21,684 bases of DNA from positions 1-21,684 of the forward strand of contig JBGUZF010000015.1 in assembly GCA_045222795.1 (NCBI GenBank). Reading direction: 5' to 3'. This document shows positions 1 through 6,835 of the stretch, one piece after another. This DNA is from Colimorpha sp045222795. GTDB lineage: Bacteria; Bacteroidota; Bacteroidia; Bacteroidales; P3. Each line of letters opens with the position of its first letter. The stretch's first letter is position 1. Made by a program: the position numbers and the translations under genes. Under the pieces are notes generated by a model, which saw only the letters and a program-made list of their open reading frames with translations, did no database searches and was not told the DNA's origin.

Positions 1-18
1 ACGATTTTCATAATATTG

Positions 19-50
19 AATGTTTGATTGTTTGATTGCTTGATTGTTTA
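19..50. repeat. 8-bp tandem repeat, four copies
   Basis: Four consecutive 8-base units read AATGTTTG, ATTGTTTG, ATTGCTTG and ATTGTTTA. The tract is AT-rich and lies just past the stop codon of the minus-strand outer-membrane protein gene, so it would fall in that gene's 3' untranslated region or the following spacer. No hairpin terminator is visible in bases 1-60. Its role is unknown. It belongs to a set of short tandem tracts with different unit lengths found across this window. Confidence 0.75.
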
Positions 51-60
51 AGTGAGATTG

Positions 61-2493
61 TTACATTTTCGGTGCATTGTCGCTGGCACCCTGGCGGGCC
101 TTGCTCTCAAGCTCCATTTTGCCAATACGCCAGGTGAGGCCGAAGCCGACGAGGCGGGTGTTCCAACGCTGACTGCCGGTAGTCTGGTACTGCGGCGCGG
201 TGGTGTTGCTGCCCCATTCGGACCAACCGAAGATGTCGTTCACCGTGAGGTTGACGCTCAGTTGGCGGTCGAAGAAGTCGCTGCTCACACCAAAGTCGAA
301 ACGCTTGTTGGGATTGGTGATGGTGTAGAGTCCGAGATGCGGCGAGCTGTAGCTGCCGTTGGCGAAGATTTCCAGCTTGTTCCACACCTTGGCCCACACA
401 TTGAGGCGGAAGCTGTAGCTGAGCTTGCTGTCGCTGAAGTCGTTGTAGTTATAGCCATAGTTGAACAGCGACGCATTGAAGCGCACATTGAGGAAACCCG
501 TAGGACGGTAAGTGATGTTTGCCTCGATGCCTTCGGTGTGCGAGGAACCGATATTATCGGGGAAAGTGTAGTTGACCAGATAAGCACCATAGTAGGGGTC
601 GGTACCGGCAGCGGTCATATTGCCTATCTCATTGGTATTGGCGCGCCAGTAGGCGTTGAGACTCACCATACCGAAACCCATCAGGTACTTGCTCCAGGCA
701 GCCTCAAGGTTGTGCGTGTAGCTCATCAGCAGGTTGGGGTTGCCGGTACGGAAGCTGTAGTCGTCATAGATGCGGAAAGGCAGGTAGCTGCTGAGGTCGC
801 CATCGTGCGAGAAGCGGCGGGTGTAACTGAAGCTGTAGCTAGTGAAGGTCTTGGTCTGGTAGCTCAGGTGAATGCTGGGCACCAAACCGGAGAAGACGGT
901 GTCGAGGCTCTGACAGTCATCGAGGCCCGGGTGCTCAATCATACCGCTCTTGAAGTTATTATTGTAGCGCAGGCCCGCCTTGGCGGTGAAGCCGCCCCAA
1001 CGCTTCTGCGCCGTCAAGTAGACATTGGGTTCGAAGGCTGTCCCGTTCGACGCATAGGAACGGTAGGGCATGCTGCTCCAATCGCCCGAAGGCAACAGGC
1101 TGTCATATATCTCGTTGTTGCGGCTGTAGCCATATCCGAGTTCGGCACCGGCCTCAACGGTGTAGTCGTTCTTCAGCGGCAAGGTGTAATTTACACCCAA
1201 TTCGCCGCTGCCGTGGAACATGTCGCCCGTCAGGTGGCGGGTGAAGTCGGTGAGCGTGGCCGAGCGGTAGTCGCGCACCTGATCGCTGTAGCCGCCGTTG
1301 CTCCAATAGTTGCCGTTGAAGGTGACGCTCAGCTTGCGACCCGTGGTGTCGTAGCGGTGTTCGAACCATGCGCCGCCATAGGCACCATGGCTGAAGCCGT
1401 TGTTGCGCTCGGTGTAATTGTAGCTCAAGTCAGTCAAGACAGGTTGGTATTCGTAGTAAGTATAGCTGTGATCGTACGAATTACGGTCCCAGTAGGGGTA
1501 GGCACCCGCCCAGGCCGAGAGGTGGGTCATGCTGTCGATGTTCCAGTTGAAGTTGATACCCGCATACCCACCGTAGTAAGGCATGTAGTTCTCAGTGTTG
1601 TATTCCTGGTAGCGGCTGGTGTCGCCGTTGGCGTCGAGGAGGGTGGCGGTACCGTCGGAGGCCGATTCCTGACGGCCGTAGTTACCGCTGAGATAGAAGT
1701 TGAAGTCAATCTTTTCATTAGCCCACACATAGGAGAGCCATGGCGCGACGGCTGGCGTGGTGGTGGCGCGCACACCGACGCAGAGCAGCTCGTTGCGCTT
1801 CACCGTCTGGTTAGTGACAATGTTGATGACACCGCCATTGGTCGAGTAGCGTGCCGAGGGATTGGTGATGACCTCGATGCGCTCGATGGCTCCCGCCGGC
1901 ATGGTCTTGATATACTGCTTGAGGGCCTCCTCGTTCATATGGCTCGGACGGTCGTTGATCCATATCTCCACACTGCTCACGCCGCGCAGCGTGATGTTGC
2001 CCTCAGCGTCCACCTCCACGCCCGGGGCATTTTGAAGGGCGTCGCTGGCGGTACCCGTCTGTATGCTGGGGTCTTCCTTGGTGTTGTACATGTTCTTCTC
2101 GCCGTCCATGGCGTAGAGCGGGCGCTCGGCGGTGATCTCCACCGTCTGCAGCACCGTGCCGGGCTGCAGTTTGATATCTATATTATCTATAGGAACTATA
2201 ACATCTATAGGAACTATATAACTCTCATATCCTACGCACGAGGCCTGCAGCAGGTAGCGGCCCGTGTCGGCACTGATGGTGAAGCGTCCCTCGAGGTCAG
2301 TGGTGGCGCCGCGCATAAACACGGTGTCGGACGTGCGCATGAGGCCCACGTTCACGAAGGGCATCGACTCGCCTGTTTTGGCGTCCGTCACTCTACCCTT
2401 CAGCATCACATTTTGGCTGTTCACAGCCCCTCCGACAGTGAAAATTGCGAGTGTCGCAGCAACGATTAGTTTCTTCAAAGTGTTGGTTGTCAT
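61..2493 (-). CDS. Outer-membrane beta-barrel protein, TonB-receptor-like
   Basis: This 810-residue protein is predicted to sit in the outer membrane. A signal peptide covers about residues 1-27 (LKKLIVAATLAIF core). A carboxypeptidase-regulatory-like beta-sandwich follows at about 30-115 (LKGRVTDAKTGESMPFVNV), then a plug-like region at about 125-225 (NAPGVEVDAEGNITLRG, IERIEVITNPSARY). The rest, to about residue 795, is aromatic-rich alternating beta strands ending in LTWRIGK. This is the OMP_b-brl_3 type common in Bacteroidota, related to TonB-dependent receptors. No SusD-like partner lies nearby, so the substrate cannot be named. I chose the ATG at 2493, which follows a consensus promoter with a leader of about 40 bases. 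A TTG 36 bases upstream is in frame but would put a poor hydrophilic extension before the signal peptide. Residues 93-107 come from a 9-base tandem repeat. Family assignment is firm; function is open. Confidence 0.9.
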   Translation of the reverse strand: MTTNTLKKLIVAATLAIFTVGGAVNSQNVMLKGRVTDAKTGESMPFVNVGLMRTSDTVFMRGATTDLEGRFTISADTGRYLLQASCVGYESYIVPIDVIVPIDNIDIKLQPGTVLQTVEITAERPLYAMDGEKNMYNTKEDPSIQTGTASDALQNAPGVEVDAEGNITLRGVSSVEIWINDRPSHMNEEALKQYIKTMPAGAIERIEVITNPSARYSTNGGVINIVTNQTVKRNELLCVGVRATTTPAVAPWLSYVWANEKIDFNFYLSGNYGRQESASDGTATLLDANGDTSRYQEYNTENYMPYYGGYAGINFNWNIDSMTHLSAWAGAYPYWDRNSYDHSYTYYEYQPVLTDLSYNYTERNNGFSHGAYGGAWFEHRYDTTGRKLSVTFNGNYWSNGGYSDQVRDYRSATLTDFTRHLTGDMFHGSGELGVNYTLPLKNDYTVEAGAELGYGYSRNNEIYDSLLPSGDWSSMPYRSYASNGTAFEPNVYLTAQKRWGGFTAKAGLRYNNNFKSGMIEHPGLDDCQSLDTVFSGLVPSIHLSYQTKTFTSYSFSYTRRFSHDGDLSSYLPFRIYDDYSFRTGNPNLLMSYTHNLEAAWSKYLMGFGMVSLNAYWRANTNEIGNMTAAGTDPYYGAYLVNYTFPDNIGSSHTEGIEANITYRPTGFLNVRFNASLFNYGYNYNDFSDSKLSYSFRLNVWAKVWNKLEIFANGSYSSPHLGLYTITNPNKRFDFGVSSDFFDRQLSVNLTVNDIFGWSEWGSNTTAPQYQTTGSQRWNTRLVGFGLTWRIGKMELESKARQGASDNAPKM
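2173..2217 (-). repeat. 9-bp tandem repeat inside the beta-barrel protein gene
   Basis: On the plus strand five 9-base units each end in CTAT: GATATCTAT, ATTATCTAT, AGGAACTAT, AACATCTAT, AGGAACTAT. The last four form two copies of a nearly identical 18-base unit. In the gene this yields the doubled peptide VPIDVI/VPIDNI near residues 93-107, at the end of the regulatory-like beta-sandwich. Gain or loss of a unit would keep the reading frame. The tract is far more AT-rich than the surrounding coding sequence, which suggests insertion or local expansion. Confidence 0.7.
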
Positions 2494-2520
2494 AATGTTA
2501 TTCTTTGTTTGTCTTGCTGT

Positions 2521-2534
2521 ATTAGTCAACTAAT
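2521..2534. promoter_or_regulatory. Palindrome at the expected transcription start
   Basis: ATTAGT-CA-ACTAAT is a perfect 6-base inverted repeat with a 2-base centre. It begins 6 bases downstream of the -7 element of the minus-strand promoter at 2541-2571, so it should overlap or directly follow the transcription start of the beta-barrel gene. That position suits a repressor operator. No regulator gene lies in the window and the function is inferred only from symmetry and position. Confidence 0.4.
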
Positions 2535-2540
2535 ACACTG

Positions 2541-2571
2541 CAAAGGTAATACACTTTCACGAACTACCAAA
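2541..2571 (-). promoter_or_regulatory. Bacteroidota-type promoter for the beta-barrel gene
   Basis: Read on the minus strand, TTTG (2571-2568) is followed after exactly 19 bases by TACCTTTG (2548-2541). This matches the primary sigma factor consensus of Bacteroidota, TTTG at -33 and TAnnTTTG at -7. Transcription should start near 2535, giving a leader of about 40 bases before the ATG at 2493. Both elements and the spacing fit, so the call is strong for a sequence-only prediction. Confidence 0.8.
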
Positions 2572-2703
2572 AATTTTAACATACTTTAACTTTTGGAGTA
2601 GGACTAAAAGGGCACTTAGATGAGTCATACCTGACACGTTGTCAGAGTATTATGTGATTTTAACATTTCTAACAACCTGAAAATCAGCAATAAAACCCCA
2701 CCC

Positions 2704-2747
2704 ACTTCACATCCACTTCACACCCGCTTCACATCCACTTCACATCT
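2704..2747. repeat. 11-bp tandem repeat, four copies
   Basis: Four 11-base units read ACTTCACATCC, ACTTCACACCC, GCTTCACATCC and ACTTCACATCT. They lie between the divergent promoter region and the Wzz-like gene. A period of 11 is close to one helical turn, so the same face of the DNA is presented four times. A second 11-base four-copy tract with a related C-rich unit lies in the other divergent intergenic region, at 15556-15599. Possible roles are a protein-binding array or a slippage-prone spacer; the sequence does not decide. Confidence 0.75.
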
Positions 2748-2885
2748 TCATCACTGGAGAGTGGGGCGGATACGATGTTGAAATCAGGTGGGTGGGGAAT
2801 TCCTAAATTTAACCTCCATATACAATATTATGCTCGCGCGGGCGTTATTAGAAGCATTAAACAATTAATAACTGAAACGAGAACA

Positions 2886-3740
2886 ATGGAACAATCTTTT
2901 GGAAACAGCTACGACCGCCAGAACACCGTGCGGTTCTTCCGCCGCTGGTGGCGCGTGCTGACAGTGGTCTTCGTGGTCGGAGCGGCGGTGTCGCTGGGCG
3001 TGTCGCTGCTTATCAAGCCCCTCTACAAATCGTCGGCGGTGATATTCCCCACGAGCTCGAACCGTATCTCGAAGGCCATCATGGACTACCACTACAGCCT
3101 CGACTTCATGGACTACGGCATCGAGCGCGACTGTGAGTACGCCATACAGATACTGAGCTCGAAGAGCATGCAGCAGCGCGTGTGCGACCACTTCAACCTG
3201 ATGGAGCACTACGCCATCAAGGGCGCCCACCCGCAGTTCGACCTCGAGAAGCAGTACCGCAGCAATATCTCGGTGAAGCGCACGGAGTTCCTCGGCGTGG
3301 AGATAGGCGTGCTGGACCAAGACCCGCAGTGGGCCGCCGACATAGCCAACTATATGGCCGCGATGTACGACACGCTGTGCCACGAGATCCACCACGACCG
3401 CGCAGTAGGTGCCGCCGAGGCGATGACCGACGTGTGCGCACAGTTGGAAAAGGAGATCGACTCGCTGTCGCAACTGCCCGCCACCGAATGGCGCAAGGCC
3501 CTGATCGCCGACAAGTGCGAGCAGCTGGCCGACCTGCAGACGCGCGCCACACAGACGGTGGTGGACAAGGACCTCGAGGTGAGCTACAAGTACTCGGTGG
3601 ACCAGGCTGTGGCGGCCGACAAGAAGGCCTATCCCAAGCGGGCCCTCATCACGCTGGCCGGTGCCTTCGGCGCCGTGGTGGTGTGCATCTTCGGCCTGCT
3701 GGTGTTCTGCCCCGCCAAGAAGGAAGAGGAAAATCAATAA
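2886..3740 (+). CDS. Wzz-like polysaccharide chain-length protein
   Basis: This 284-residue protein has the layout of polysaccharide co-polymerases of the Wzz family. A basic and aromatic cytoplasmic start (TVRFFRRWWRVL) precedes a first membrane helix at about 21-43. A periplasmic domain of about 210 residues begins with the family-like KPLYKSSAVIFPTS and contains charged helical segments. A second membrane helix lies near 255-277, followed by a short charged tail (CPAKKEEENQ). It lacks a cytoplasmic kinase domain and so resembles Wzz rather than a full Wzc. Such proteins set the length of surface polysaccharides together with a Wzy polymerase, which fits the Wzy_C-type gene directly downstream. 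I chose the ATG at 2886 because upstream in-frame sequence is non-family-like and falls in the spacer. The specific polymer is unknown. Confidence 0.75.
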   Translation: MEQSFGNSYDRQNTVRFFRRWWRVLTVVFVVGAAVSLGVSLLIKPLYKSSAVIFPTSSNRISKAIMDYHYSLDFMDYGIERDCEYAIQILSSKSMQQRVCDHFNLMEHYAIKGAHPQFDLEKQYRSNISVKRTEFLGVEIGVLDQDPQWAADIANYMAAMYDTLCHEIHHDRAVGAAEAMTDVCAQLEKEIDSLSQLPATEWRKALIADKCEQLADLQTRATQTVVDKDLEVSYKYSVDQAVAADKKAYPKRALITLAGAFGAVVVCIFGLLVFCPAKKEEENQ

Positions 3741-3743
3741 TTT

Positions 3744-3898
3744 GGTAGTTAAAGTAGTTATCGCTTCGCTAGAAGTTAAAGTAGTTAAAGACAAATGTGC
3801 AAGACGGAACTATTGTCTTTTGCTATGGCTGCCGAACTAGAAGAGGCAACTTCTAGCGAGCAAAGCGAGCGATAACTTCTTTAACTTCTTTAACTACC
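3744..3898. repeat. 155-bp inverted-repeat element (MITE-like) between glycan genes
   Basis: The spacer between the Wzz-like and ligase genes is almost entirely an inverted repeat. Both ends are the perfect 11-base GGTAGTTAAAG (3744-3754, and inverted at 3888-3898). Each arm continues with 9-base units such as GTAGTTAAA and GAAGTTAAA, and with a shared inner motif, GTTATCGCT then GCTAGAAGTT, separated by different short GC-rich inserts. A unique core of about 60 bases lies between the arms. It encodes no protein. It ends 2 bases before the ligase ATG and begins 3 bases after the previous stop, so it forms the whole spacer and could act as an RNA hairpin, attenuator or processing site. It may be a miniature inverted-repeat element; no target-site duplication is evident. 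Confidence 0.7.
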
Positions 3899-3900
3899 CA

Positions 3901-5403
3901 ATGTTAAAAGAATTCATCAAGAAGAACAAGGGGCTGCTGGGGGCGCTGGCGCTGACGGTGGTGTTTATCGCTGCCGAGTGCGCCGTGTTCTACTGGAAGG
4001 GCGGCTACCTGGCGGCACTGGCGCCGCTGGCCTTGATTGCCGTGTGGCTCTTCGCCGTGCGCTTCGAGACAGGCCTGCTGCTGATGGCCCTGCTGACACC
4101 TTTCGCCGTCAACGTGGCCCTGCTGCCTGGCATGGAGCTGTCGATGCCCGTGGAGCCGCTGATGATACTCTTCACGCTGATGTTCTTCTTCCGCGTGCTC
4201 GTGGCCAAGAGCTACGACCTGCGGCTGCTGCGGCACCCCGTGAGCCTGTTGCTGCTGGCCACGCTGGCGTGGTGGGTGGTGACGAGCTGCACGTCAAGGA
4301 TGCCGTGGGTGTCGTTCAAATACCTCATAGCACGCATCTGGTTCGTGGTGCCATTCTTCTTCGCCGCGGCGCAGATCTTCGGCAACCGCGAACGCATACG
4401 ACAGTTCTTCTGGGCCTACGCCATAGGTCTGGGAATAGTGATACTGATAGCCACCAGCAAGACCCTGGGCAACTTCAGCGACCTGCAGACGCTGCACCGC
4501 GTGATGCGACCCTTCTACAACGACCATACGGCCTACGGCTGCGCCATAGCTCTGATGATCCCCGTTTCGTTCTACTTCATAGTTAGTAGTGAGAAGTTAG
4601 GAGTTAGGAGTTTTCTGTCGCGCAACAAACAATTCCTCACTCCTCATTCCTCATTCCTCACTATAGCAGCCCTGCTGCTATTTGGGCTGCTATGCGTGGG
4701 CTTGTTTTTCAGCTACTGCCGTGCGGCGTGGCTCAGCGTGCTGGGCGCCATAGGCGTCTACGTGTTGGTACGCATGGGCATGAAGGTGAAGTGGATGGTG
4801 CTGCTCTTCGGCCTCGGCGTGGGAGCCTTCTTCATGTACCAGAGCGACGTGCTCTACAAGCTCGGCAAGAATCATCAGGACAGCAGCTACGAGCTGGCCG
4901 ACCAGGTGAAGAGCATCTCGAACATCTCGACCGACGCCAGCAACGTGGAGCGCCTGAACCGCTGGGCTTCGGCCATGAGGCTGTGGAAGGAGAGCCCCGT
5001 GCTGGGCACCGGTCCCGGCACCTACCAGTTCATCTACGGCAGCTACCAGCGCAGCTACCAGCTGTCGACCATCAGCACCAACAGCGGCAACCTGGGCAAC
5101 GCCCACAGCGAATACATAGGACCGATGACCGAGCAAGGCCTGCCGGGAGTAATCCTCGTGGTGGCGCTGTTCCTCACCACCTTCGCCACCGGCGTGCGCG
5201 TGTACCGCACAGCCCGTGACCCCGAGGTGCGGCGCATGGCGCTGGCCTTCACGCTGAGCCTCCTCACCTACTACATCCACGGCGTGTTCAACAACTTCCT
5301 CGACACAGACAAGCTCTCGGTGCCCTTCTGGGCTTTCACCGCCGCCGTGGTGGCGCTCGACGTATACAGCGAGAAGAAAGGCTCGCAAGTCCTGCCCGAC
5401 TGA
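3901..5403 (+). CDS. O-antigen ligase/polymerase family (Wzy_C) membrane protein
   Basis: This 500-residue protein has roughly 10-12 membrane helices. Near residues 350-420 it carries the periplasmic-loop pattern of the O-antigen ligase/polymerase family: ERLNRWASAMRLWKESPVLGTGPGTY, then AHSEYIGPMTEQGLPG, with the conserved histidine at residue 402. Family members join undecaprenyl-linked glycan either to itself (Wzy) or to an acceptor such as lipid A core (WaaL) at the outer face of the inner membrane. The Wzz-like neighbour favours a polymerase role, but the sequence alone does not separate the two. Residues about 227-254 (VSSEKLGVRS to HSSFLT) are encoded by 7-base tandem repeats inserted in frame between two helices. 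The start ATG abuts the inverted-repeat element and no Shine-Dalgarno site is visible. Confidence 0.85.
   Translation: MLKEFIKKNKGLLGALALTVVFIAAECAVFYWKGGYLAALAPLALIAVWLFAVRFETGLLLMALLTPFAVNVALLPGMELSMPVEPLMILFTLMFFFRVLVAKSYDLRLLRHPVSLLLLATLAWWVVTSCTSRMPWVSFKYLIARIWFVVPFFFAAAQIFGNRERIRQFFWAYAIGLGIVILIATSKTLGNFSDLQTLHRVMRPFYNDHTAYGCAIALMIPVSFYFIVSSEKLGVRSFLSRNKQFLTPHSSFLTIAALLLFGLLCVGLFFSYCRAAWLSVLGAIGVYVLVRMGMKVKWMVLLFGLGVGAFFMYQSDVLYKLGKNHQDSSYELADQVKSISNISTDASNVERLNRWASAMRLWKESPVLGTGPGTYQFIYGSYQRSYQLSTISTNSGNLGNAHSEYIGPMTEQGLPGVILVVALFLTTFATGVRVYRTARDPEVRRMALAFTLSLLTYYIHGVFNNFLDTDKLSVPFWAFTAAVVALDVYSEKKGSQVLPD
4581..4661. repeat. Paired 7-bp tandem repeats inside the ligase/polymerase gene
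   Basis: Two heptamer tracts flank a short core (4616-4633). The left tract (4581-4608) reads AGTTAGT, AGTGAGA, AGTTAGG, AGTTAGG. The right tract (4634-4661) reads TCCTCAC, TCCTCAT, TCCTCAT, TCCTCAC. The right tract reverse-complemented resembles the left, so together they form an imperfect inverted repeat. The insertion is in frame and encodes a hydrophilic loop between membrane helices. Because 7 is not a multiple of 3, gain or loss of one unit would shift the frame, so the tract could in principle switch the gene on and off. Switching is inference only. Confidence 0.8.
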
Positions 5404-5416
5404 CACCAGCGACGCC

Positions 5417-6829
5417 ATGCTATTCAACTCGTTCGAATTCCTGCTTTTCTTCCCGATAGTATGCGCTGTATACTACGCCCTGCGCAACAACAAGTGGCGT
5501 GTGCCCCTCCTTCTTGCCGCCAGCTATCTTTTCTATATGAACTGGAAGCCGGCCTATGCCCTGCTGATACTCACCTCGACAATCATCACCTACTCCTGCG
5601 GCCTACTGCTTGAAAGGAACCACTGCCAACGGCGCCGCAAAGGACTTTTAGCCACAGGCATTGTGCTCAACCTGGCCATCCTGTTCTTCTTCAAATATTT
5701 CAACTTCCTCTCCGAAAGCGTCTTCTGGCTGTTAGACTGCGCCGGGTTACGCTTCGAAGTGCCTCGTATGGACGTGCTGCTTCCCGTGGGTATCTCGTTC
5801 TACACCTTCCAGGCTTTGGGCTATATTATCGACGTGTACCGCAGCACCATAAAAGCCGAGCGCAACTTCGTCAACTACGCGCTGTTCGTGAGTTTCTTCC
5901 CCCAGCTGGTGGCAGGTCCCATCGAGCGAGCTGCCAACCTGCTGCCGCAGTTCCGCGAAGAACACCGCTTCGACCGCGCCCAGGTGGTCGAAGGACTGCG
6001 CATGATGCTGTGGGGCTACTTCATGAAGGTCTGCGTGGCCGACGTGGCGGCGGAATACGTGGACGAGGTCTACGGCAACATAGCGCTGTACAACGGCACC
6101 ACGCTGATTATTGCAACGCTGCTTTTCGCCATACAGATTTACTGCGACTTCGGCGGTTACTCGCTGATAGCACGCGGAGCGGCAAGGGTCATGGGCTTCC
6201 GACTGATGGAGAACTTCCGCCGTCCCTACTTCGCAGCCAGCTTCAAGGAGTTCTGGAAACGATGGCATATCTCACTGTCAACATGGTTCATGGACTACCT
6301 CTACATTCCCCTCGGCGGCAACCGCACAAGCCTGCCACGCCACCTCTTCAACCTCATGGTCACCTTCCTCGTGAGTGGCCTGTGGCACGGCGCCGACTGG
6401 TCGTTTATGCTGTGGGGCGCATGGCACGGAGTCTTCATCATCCTCGACACATTGCTGCGGCGTGCCGGTCTGATTGGCAAGAACACAAACGGAATAAGTA
6501 AAGCGGCATCCACCGTCGCCGTATTCGCCATAGTGGCGCTGGGCTGGATATTCTTTCGCGCAAGCGACATAGGAGTCGCCATGACGGTCTTCGGCAAGAT
6601 AATTACCGACCACGGCACTCCTTGGCTCGGCGTAGCCAAGTTGCCCCTGCTGGCGGCAGCGATTGCGGTGCTGGCGGCGAAAGACCTGGCCGACGAATAC
6701 CTGACGAACCGCCGCTACGGTATGCATTCCAAACGCTGGTGGGTGCGCTACGCATGCTACTACCTGTTGCTATTCTGGACGCTGACGCTGCTGAGCGGCA
6801 GACAAGCATTCATCTATTTCCAATTCTGA
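5417..6829 (+). CDS. MBOAT-family O-acyltransferase (AlgI-like)
   Basis: This 470-residue multi-pass protein has the length and motifs of AlgI-like membrane-bound O-acyltransferases. It opens with NSFEFLLFFPIVCAVYYAL, the usual N-terminus of this subgroup. It also carries FFKYFNF, VGISFYTFQALGYIIDVYR, QLVAGPIER and, near the catalytic site, SGLWHGADWSFMLWGAWHG. The invariant histidine is residue 324, with a second at 337. Such proteins move an acyl group, usually acetyl, across the inner membrane to a periplasmic SGNH-type partner that modifies a polysaccharide or wall polymer. The next gene, 6 bases downstream, encodes such a partner. The gene starts 13 bases after the ligase stop, consistent with one operon. 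Family call is firm; acceptor polymer is unknown. Confidence 0.92.
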   Translation: MLFNSFEFLLFFPIVCAVYYALRNNKWRVPLLLAASYLFYMNWKPAYALLILTSTIITYSCGLLLERNHCQRRRKGLLATGIVLNLAILFFFKYFNFLSESVFWLLDCAGLRFEVPRMDVLLPVGISFYTFQALGYIIDVYRSTIKAERNFVNYALFVSFFPQLVAGPIERAANLLPQFREEHRFDRAQVVEGLRMMLWGYFMKVCVADVAAEYVDEVYGNIALYNGTTLIIATLLFAIQIYCDFGGYSLIARGAARVMGFRLMENFRRPYFAASFKEFWKRWHISLSTWFMDYLYIPLGGNRTSLPRHLFNLMVTFLVSGLWHGADWSFMLWGAWHGVFIILDTLLRRAGLIGKNTNGISKAASTVAVFAIVALGWIFFRASDIGVAMTVFGKIITDHGTPWLGVAKLPLLAAAIAVLAAKDLADEYLTNRRYGMHSKRWWVRYACYYLLLFWTLTLLSGRQAFIYFQF

Positions 6830-6835
6830 CAGCCG

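Larger units (their letters stand above)
2494..2885. other. Divergent intergenic region with promoter, palindromes and tandem repeat
   Basis: This 392-base AT-rich spacer separates the minus-strand beta-barrel gene from the plus-strand glycan genes. It holds a clear minus-strand promoter (2541-2571), a palindrome at 2521-2534, a hairpin-forming inverted repeat CTGACA-cgt-TGTCAG at 2631-2645, and an 11-base tandem repeat at 2704-2747. I see no convincing consensus promoter for the plus-strand genes. An open frame runs upstream from the chosen start at 2886 to 2775, but it does not look like protein of the family. Confidence 0.7.

Noticed and set aside
52..2469. Long open frame on the plus strand opposite the beta-barrel gene
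   Set aside because: It is the mirror frame of a GC-rich gene. Its translation is valine- and alanine-rich with no domain, while the minus strand gives a signal peptide, plug and barrel behind a consensus promoter.
2704..2747. CRISPR array
   Set aside because: Units are only 11 bases and directly adjacent with no spacers; the same applies to 15556-15599. No cas gene is present.
2775..2885. N-terminal extension of the Wzz-like protein to an upstream ATG
   Set aside because: The 37 extra residues are unlike the family and are encoded by AT-rich spacer DNA. The ATG at 2886 gives the normal short cytoplasmic N-terminus before the first membrane helix.
3744..3898. Insertion sequence or small RNA gene
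   Set aside because: It is too short for a transposase and has no open frame. A structured RNA is possible, but no known family pattern was recognised, so it is reported only as an inverted-repeat element.
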